This document shows, piece by piece, positions 58,354 through 64,000 of a stretch of DNA of 64,000 bases. This DNA comes from Gambelia wislizenii. Lineage: Eukaryota > Chordata > Lepidosauria > Squamata > Crotaphytidae. The position numbers were made by a program, and so were the translations under genes. Within the stretch, counting starts at the first letter, position 1, and each line of letters opens with the position of its first letter. The DNA lies in NCBI GenBank assembly GCA_030847615.1, contig JAUMIR010000014.1, forward strand, positions 15,724,501 to 15,788,500, given 5' to 3'. Under the pieces are notes generated by a model, which was given only the letters and a program-made list of their open reading frames with translations, was not told the origin of the DNA and made no database searches.

Positions 58354-58734
58354 TATACCTATGAAAATGGGGAGCAGGGGATGAAAGTTACTCATAGAGT
58401 TCAGTGAAAGGCAACCAAATATCCAAATAGTTATGCTTGCTGTGTTCATGTCTGTCAAGCAATAAGAGGGTTGTAAGTTTGTTGGTCCACAGAGTAATAG
58501 AAAGTGGACATTTCTTTCCCCTGCTGCTTGTGCCGCAATATGAGGCTTGTAGCCACTGAAAGGGTGAGAGAAGTTACCCCAGCCTAGCAAAATACATGAG
58601 CAGGGGTTGAATTCTCTGCAAACAGTTAAACCATTTGATTTGAGAGAAGCCCAAAGGGCCACAGCTGAACCATTAATGATCACGATGATAGATTAATGAT
58701 CATATTAATTGTGAAGTCGAAGGCTTTCACAGCC

Positions 58735-58850
58735 AGCATCCATAGAATTTCCTTGGTTTTTTCCAGGCTGTGAGGCTGTGTTCTGGAATAGTTTTTTTTT
58801 TCCTGATGTTTTGCCTGCATCTGTGGCTGTCATCTTCAGAGAAGAATTAA
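58735..58850 (-). repeat. Penelope-like terminal fragment
   Basis: Minus-strand match to the ends of 2104-3165. The hammerhead-like core at 58799-58843 has GCAAAA in place of GCGAAA, so it is damaged. Confidence 0.6.
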
Positions 58851-58977
58851 CCATGTTAATTAACGTGATCGATTCTCCCCCATAAGTGACTAGTGGCTTC
58901 CATGGCAGTAGGTTGGTGCCTCTGGGATTTAGTTTGAGTTTTAAAGGAGTTTAGTGTTTAGTGAGTGTTTAGTGATG

Positions 58978-59185
58978 CTTAGTGAGTTGAGTATTGGACT
59001 AGGACTCCAGGAATCCAAGATTTGAGTCCCTGCTCAGGCATGGAAGCCCACTGGGTGATCTTGGGCAAGACACATGCTCAGCCTCAGAGGAAGGCCAGGT
59101 AAACTTGATCTGAACAAAACTTGACAAGAAAACCCTGTGATAAGGTTGCCACAGGTCAAAGCAACCTGAAGGCATTCAACAACAT
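58978..59185 (+). repeat. Sauria SINE
   Basis: attggactaggactccagga, tttgagtccctgctcaggca, tgggtgatcttgggcaagac and the tail aaggttgccacaggtcaaag. A further tail fragment is near 59520-59570. Confidence 0.8.
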
Positions 59186-59660
59186 AAGTGGGAAAGAGAC
59201 CCAATTGAATACAGAAGTTGGGGTGGGGGCCAAGATTAACCTTACATCAAGGGTGGCAACCTCTTTTAGGCTGAGGGCTGAATTCTATTTCAGGGAAGTT
59301 CTCAGAGGCTGCATTCAGCTGGTGGGTAGAGCCAAAGGCAAAGGGGAGAGGCCAAAAATGCCAGGACTTTTTTCTACTTAAAGCTCTTATTGCCAGGAGC
59401 TAAACCATTAAATAGGCATTTCAACCTTTCAGAATGGTGGAGGAATCCTGTATTAAAACCAAGAAATCCCCAAAAGATGATATCTTGGGGAATGAGGGTG
59501 TTTCCATTTAGGAAAGTCTTAGAAGGTTGCCATTAGTCATAAATAACTTGAAGGTAGTTAACAACAACTCCAGGGTGCTGAATCTATTGTGGAGATAGAG
59601 TTTGTTCATCACCTTGGATTACTCCTTTAAAGTTTAAAGTTAAAACTCCTTTAAAGTTCC

Positions 59661-59797
59661 CAGTGGTTCCCAAGCCTTGGTCCTCCAGGTGTTTTGGACT
59701 TCTAGTTCCCAGAAGCCCTAGCCAGCTTGGCTGACAGTCAGGTACTCTGGGAGCTGAAGTCCAAAACATCTGGAGGATCAAAGTTTGGGAACTACTG
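59661..59797. mobile_element. hAT-like MITE
   Basis: cagtggttcccaagccttgg at the left and aagtttgggaactactg at the right are inverted repeats; interior halves ggtgttttggactt and aagtccaaaacatc pair. Confidence 0.8.
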
Positions 59798-60273
59798 GAT
59801 CTTCTTCGTGGTCTCTGTGAATCACACAGTTGGGTTTATTCCTGCGCAGTGCATACGGAACCTTCTAGTATCGCTAGGCAGAATGTGCATAGATACATTT
59901 TGGCGGTAGCTCCGCCCACAATAATGGTCCTCTTAAAAGGCTCTCCCGCCTAAATCCCCTCAGTTCCTTTTTTTCCGCCGCGCTAGCAGCTCTAAAGGAA
60001 CCTTCGTTCACTTTCGACTATTTTCACTTTTGGTTTTTGACTCGGACTGATTTTCTGACCACGATTTCTCTGACTCCTTTGGCTATTTTTGATTCTACGT
60101 TTTGACCTGGCTCTCTGACTACGATTTGCGCGCCCCTTCTGCTCTGGTAACACTCTCTGATTTTTCGGCTTGACTTGGACTGTTTGACTTCAACGACTCT
60201 CCCGCTTCTCTGGCTCTGGTAACGTTTTCTGATTTACGGCTTGACTCGGATTGATTGACTACCCCAAATTAAA

Positions 60274-62506
60274 TATGGCCTAAAAAACAGGCTTCAAACC
60301 ATGTGTTGTGTGCCAAGCCAAGCTCCCCAGTTCGGATGGTCACTCCCGTTGCCTAATATGTCTGGGTGAGACCCACAACGTGGATGCGTGTGTGCATTGT
60401 AGGGCCTTCACTCCTCAGGCGAGGAAACACCGCTTTTCACGTCTGAAATCTTTTCTGTATGAGAAGGCCCTCATTCCATCTGCCGCTTCCACTCTGGCTG
60501 TGGGGCATGGAGCTTCCCCTCAACACCGTGGGCGATCCCCTGCGTCGAAGTCCTCTCAGTCCCCACCAGCGAAGCGCCACCGTTTTCCAAGTCCATCTCG
60601 GAGATGATCTGTGGCGTCTGATTCTGAGGCAGTGGTGCATTCACACAAACATGCCTCCAAGCCGACCTCGACTGCAAGCCGAACTTCTTCGGATTCAACT
60701 GCGGGTTCCAAGGATCAATCTCAGGACCGAACTGACCCCAAGGATGTGGGCAGGGACCGGGAGTCTTCAATCTCCTCGAAGGGCAAGGCCCAAAAAAAGA
60801 AGAAGGCCAAGCGCCCCCGTATGGAGGAGAGACCACTTCCCGCACCGCAGCCACAGCAACCTCCATCAGCTGCCTCGACATCGGAGACCTCTGTGTCCCG
60901 ATCTCATCCTGCTCCTCAGGATCGAGGAGTCGGGACCGAGGATCCACGCTCTAGGTCCCCAACCCCTACTCCATCGTTGGAGATTGTAGAGGTCGAGATA
61001 GGCTCTGCTGAAGAACCAGAGCTTCAGTCACGGATCCGTGGACCCTCGCCTGCCTTACTTGTCTCCAGGTTGGAGCTGCTTCAGCAATCTTCGGCTGCAG
61101 CTGGGGAGACACTGGAGGAGCCCAGACCTTCAACCTCCAAGCTTAAGGAGGACGAGCTGGCATATGGAGCATACAACATGGCTGTATCAGCACTAGCGGC
61201 TCCGTTGGCAGAACAGTCGACGGCCGGGTCCGTTTCGGAACGTGTCTTCCATCTGACCTCCGAGGCTGTGACTCTTCATTCTGTCTCTCTGCCCCCACCT
61301 TGGATTTCGTTCCACGGGATGGGTGGCCCTTTGCTGGATCCATCGAGACTAGCGTTGAGGGATGCATCCTGCCAAGCCTCACCGCTCCGGCCTTTACCTC
61401 CGTTGCCTCCTCTGCCGCGTCCGCCTTCGCCGCCACCGCGGTCCACATCTCTCCTTGATAAACGTCGCTCACCATCTCCCTCTTCTGATTCCTCGTCTTC
61501 CTCTGAATCCTCCGAGGAATACCTACCATTTTTGCCGTCTCCACAACCTGATCTCTTGGAAGACGACTCATCCTCACCAACGGATGACGTTCGTTCTTTT
61601 GCCGAGCAAGTGGTACGGATGGCGCACGCCCTGGAACTCAAGATCACGGAAAAGGACTCTGAGCCCCTTGATCCTATCTCCCAGAGGCTCAAGTCTAGAA
61701 CTCTGCCAGAGGCGTGACTGCCAGTGTTGCCATCTCTCCTCAAATTGACTCAGGGTTCCTGGGAGAATCCCTCCTCCATACCCTCGACTTCTAAGAGGAT
61801 AGACAGGCTCTACAGAGTTGCCAGGGATGGTATTGATTGGGTTCAAGAACACCCCAAGCCAAATTCAGTGGTTGTTGAGGCCGCTCGACCTAGAAGACAA
61901 TGGTGGGCCCAGTCTATTCCTTCCGACCCCGAAGGAAGGAAATTAGACATCATGGGAAAGAAACTATACTCTGCGGCTGGCCTTAGTTTTCGGATCGCAA
62001 ACTACTCGGCGTGCATGGGCGTGTATCAGCAGGTCCTTTGGGAGAGAATGCTTCCACTCATCCAGGACCTACCCGATGAACGTCGATGGCTTGCAGAGGC
62101 GATTCAGGCAGAGGCACAACTGCTTGCAGGTCAGCAGATGAATTCTGCACGCCACATTGCTGACTGCGCAGCGAAGACAGTGACAGGCTCAATCGCCCTG
62201 CGAAGACATGCCTGGCTCCGATCTTCAGGATTGTCTACACAAGCGTCGGCAATGATAGAGGACATGCCTTTTGATAGTTCCGGCCTCTTCAACACCTCCA
62301 CTGATGAAAAGCTGGAATTTACGCAGAAGATGAGGACCACTGCGCGAAAGTACGGTATGCATCGGCCTCATCTCCTGCGTACCGCCCCAGACATCGTTTG
62401 GCCTGGCATGCCTCTTCCTACAGCCAGCCGTTCAGGCGAAGTGGCACGCCTCAGTCCTCTAGGCGTACCCGATTCCAACAGCCCATGTCCTCCACCTCAT
62501 CGGTGA
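60274..62506 (+). pseudogene. DIRS-like gag (three frame segments)
   Basis: The first segment (to 60607) carries a Cys/His cluster, CVVC...H..CLICL.....H....CVHC, like the N-terminal zinc finger of DIRS gag. Its ATG at 60274 is followed at once by TAA, so the start is damaged. The middle segment (60611-61717) is Ser/Pro-rich with basic and acidic stretches. The third (61724-62506) contains GRKLDIMGKKLYSAAGLSFR and IANYSACMGVYQQVLWERML, the conserved capsid-like region. Frame breaks at about 60605 and 61716 are a stop and a stop or frameshift. Confidence 0.7.
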
Positions 62507-62549
62507 GGAGCCAGGGGTCCACTTCTAGATACTGTCTGCCTTCGAAGCA

Positions 62550-64000
62550 ATGGCCGAAGGATCAGGGCAGAAGGAGATTTTGAGTACCTCCCTGTTGTTG
62601 ATGATGTTTCCCCCTTTTCTTTTAGACCCCCCTGTTTGGAGATCGCCTGTCGTCGTTCCAGGATGCCTGGTCCCTGATAACATCGGACCGCTGGGTGCTG
62701 AAGATTGTGCAGCAGGGCTACTGGATCGAGTTCGACGAACAACCTCCAACAGGCCAGATCCGTGTGACGCCGCCCTGCCCTCCCCTCCCTTCCTCGAGGA
62801 GGTTCGAGCCTTACTTCAGAAAGGAGCTGTCGAGCCTGTGGACCCCGATTACCGCCACCTCTGTTTTTTCCCCAAATACTTTCTGGTCCCAAAGAAGGAC
62901 GGCGGCCTCCGTCCCATTCTCAATCTGAGGGGGGTGAATGCATACATCATTCCCAAGAAATTCCGGATGACTACGCTTGCTCTCATCCTTCCTCTCCTTC
63001 AACATGGAGAATGGTTTGCGTCCATAGACCTCAAGGATGCTTACTTCCACATTGGGATTCATCCTGCTCACAGGAGATTTCTGGCATTCCAAATCGGGGG
63101 CGAACCCTACCAATTCCGTGTTCTACCTTTCGGACTCTCCATGGCACCGAGAGACTTCACGAAGTGCATGGCACCGGTGGCCGCCTACCTTCAGCAACAC
63201 AGAGTCATAGTCTTCCCGTATATTGACGACTGGCTCCTTGTAGCAGACTCGAAGGCCTAGCTCGAAAGGAACATCAGCCTTACCCTAGATGTGCTGCATA
63301 CCCTGGGACTTGTTGTCAACACGGAGAAATCCCATTTGAATCCAACGCAAGTGATTCAGTTCATCGGTGCCCGACTGGACTCGGTTTCAGTGTCAGCTTA
63401 CCTTCCAGAGGACCGATTCAACACCCTACGGTCCCTAATTCGTGCCTGACGCCGTTCACGGAGGGTCCGGGCATGCAACATCCAAGTGCTGTTGGGCCAC
63501 ATGGCAGCGACTACCTCCGTCACTCACCTGTCCCGACTTCGATTTCGGCCACTCCAGCACTGGTTCCTGACTGTCTTCGATCACCTGCGGGACTCTCCCA
63601 CAAAGCTACTAACGATGCCCCGCACCGTCCAACACTCCCTCGATTGGTGGCTCAGGCCACAAAATGTCCTCTTCGGTCTTCCCTTCAAAGCCTGGCAGCC
63701 GAGCATTTCTCTCACGATGGATGCGTCTCTTCTTGGATGGGGGGCTCATGTCGGCTGTCACAAAATTCAAAGTTTATGGAACAGCGAGGAAAGGACATTA
63801 CACATCAACGTCCTAGAGCTCCTGGCTGTCCAGAAAGCTCTGCGAGCCTTCGAGGTAATGATCCAGAACAGAACCGTCCTCCTCATCACGGACAACACCT
63901 CCGTGATGTACTACCTCAACAAGCAAGGTGGTACCAAGTCTCCTCAGCTCCTACAGCTCACTGCAGATCTGGGACTGGTGTGTGGAAAGGAACGTCTCTC
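62550..64000 (+). pseudogene. DIRS-like reverse transcriptase-RNase H, nearly intact, partial
   Basis: RT motifs in order: LVPKKDGGLRPILNLRGVN, FASIDLKDAYFHIGIHPAHR, FRVLPFGLSMAPRDFTK and catalytic YIDDWLLVADS (near 63220). In-frame TAG at about 63258 and TGA at about 63447 interrupt it. RNase H follows with LTMDASLLGWGAH, INVLELLAVQKAL and LLITDNTSVMYYLNKQGG, keeping the acidic residues. The enzyme copies the element RNA and removes the RNA strand. The window ends inside RNase H. Confidence 0.88.

Larger units (their letters stand above)
59800..64000 (+). mobile_element. Second DIRS-like retrotransposon, left part, truncated by window end
   Basis: A 5' region of about 450 bases without coding (possible left terminal repeat) is followed by gag-like, then RT-RNase H coding in overlapping frames. 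It differs in sequence and base composition from the element at 46461 and has far fewer lesions, so it belongs to a different, younger lineage. The recombinase and right end are outside the window. Confidence 0.8.

Noticed and set aside
60437..61852. Minus-strand open frames across the second DIRS gag region
   Set aside because: Shadows of the Ser/Pro/Arg-rich sense frame; no recognisable motifs.

Overview
The window is nuclear DNA from a squamate reptile, most likely a lizard. The evidence is the repeat fauna: Sauria-type tRNA SINEs with a BovB-like tail ending in an ACAACAACA run, a BovB (RTE) LINE fragment, 5S rRNA-derived SINEs with the same kind of tail, many CR1 copies ending in ATTCTATG repeats, L2, L1, Penelope-like, DIRS-like, Helitron, mariner and palindromic MITE sequences. 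Genus and species cannot be read from the sequence.

One cellular protein gene is recognisable: SNAPC4 (SNAP190), the large Myb-repeat subunit of the snRNA-activating protein complex, on the + strand. A GC-rich promoter at about 1370-1726 carries inverted CCAAT boxes, a perfect X-box palindrome, a CRE and an ETS site, and ends in a likely untranslated exon 1 with a donor at 1727. The initiator ATG is at 5018. Nineteen coding exons between 5018 and 46216 join in phase to give 811 codons with no stop. They include the conserved N-terminal region and the complete Myb region of four and a half repeats. A 25-nt microexon at 55689-55713 is possible. The rest of the C-terminal half, including the stop codon, must lie beyond the window or is not visible.

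Almost everything else is transposable elements in introns and flanks. Region by region: 1-3200 has a CR1 fragment, Penelope-like ends and a Tigger-like MITE around and inside the promoter and intron 1. From 5000 to 26000 there are short introns with CR1, L2, SINE, mariner and MITE insertions. 27363-34114 is a full-length but dead L1 with an 18-bp target duplication, holding two nested insertions. 34380-35511 is a non-autonomous Helitron. 35500-46200 holds Sauria and 5S SINEs, BovB and L2 fragments and GC-rich MITE material between exons 15 and 20. 46461-52003 is a degenerate DIRS-like retrotransposon with inverted termini and an internal complementary region. 52000-59800 is a mosaic including a CR1 nested in a MITE. 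59800-64000 is the left part of a second, better preserved DIRS-like element, cut by the window edge.

No undescribed multi-gene system was found. The most interesting signals are hammerhead-ribozyme-like cores in the Penelope-like ends, the DIRS architecture, a GC-AG intron in SNAPC4, the promoter X-box and several well-resolved nested insertions.
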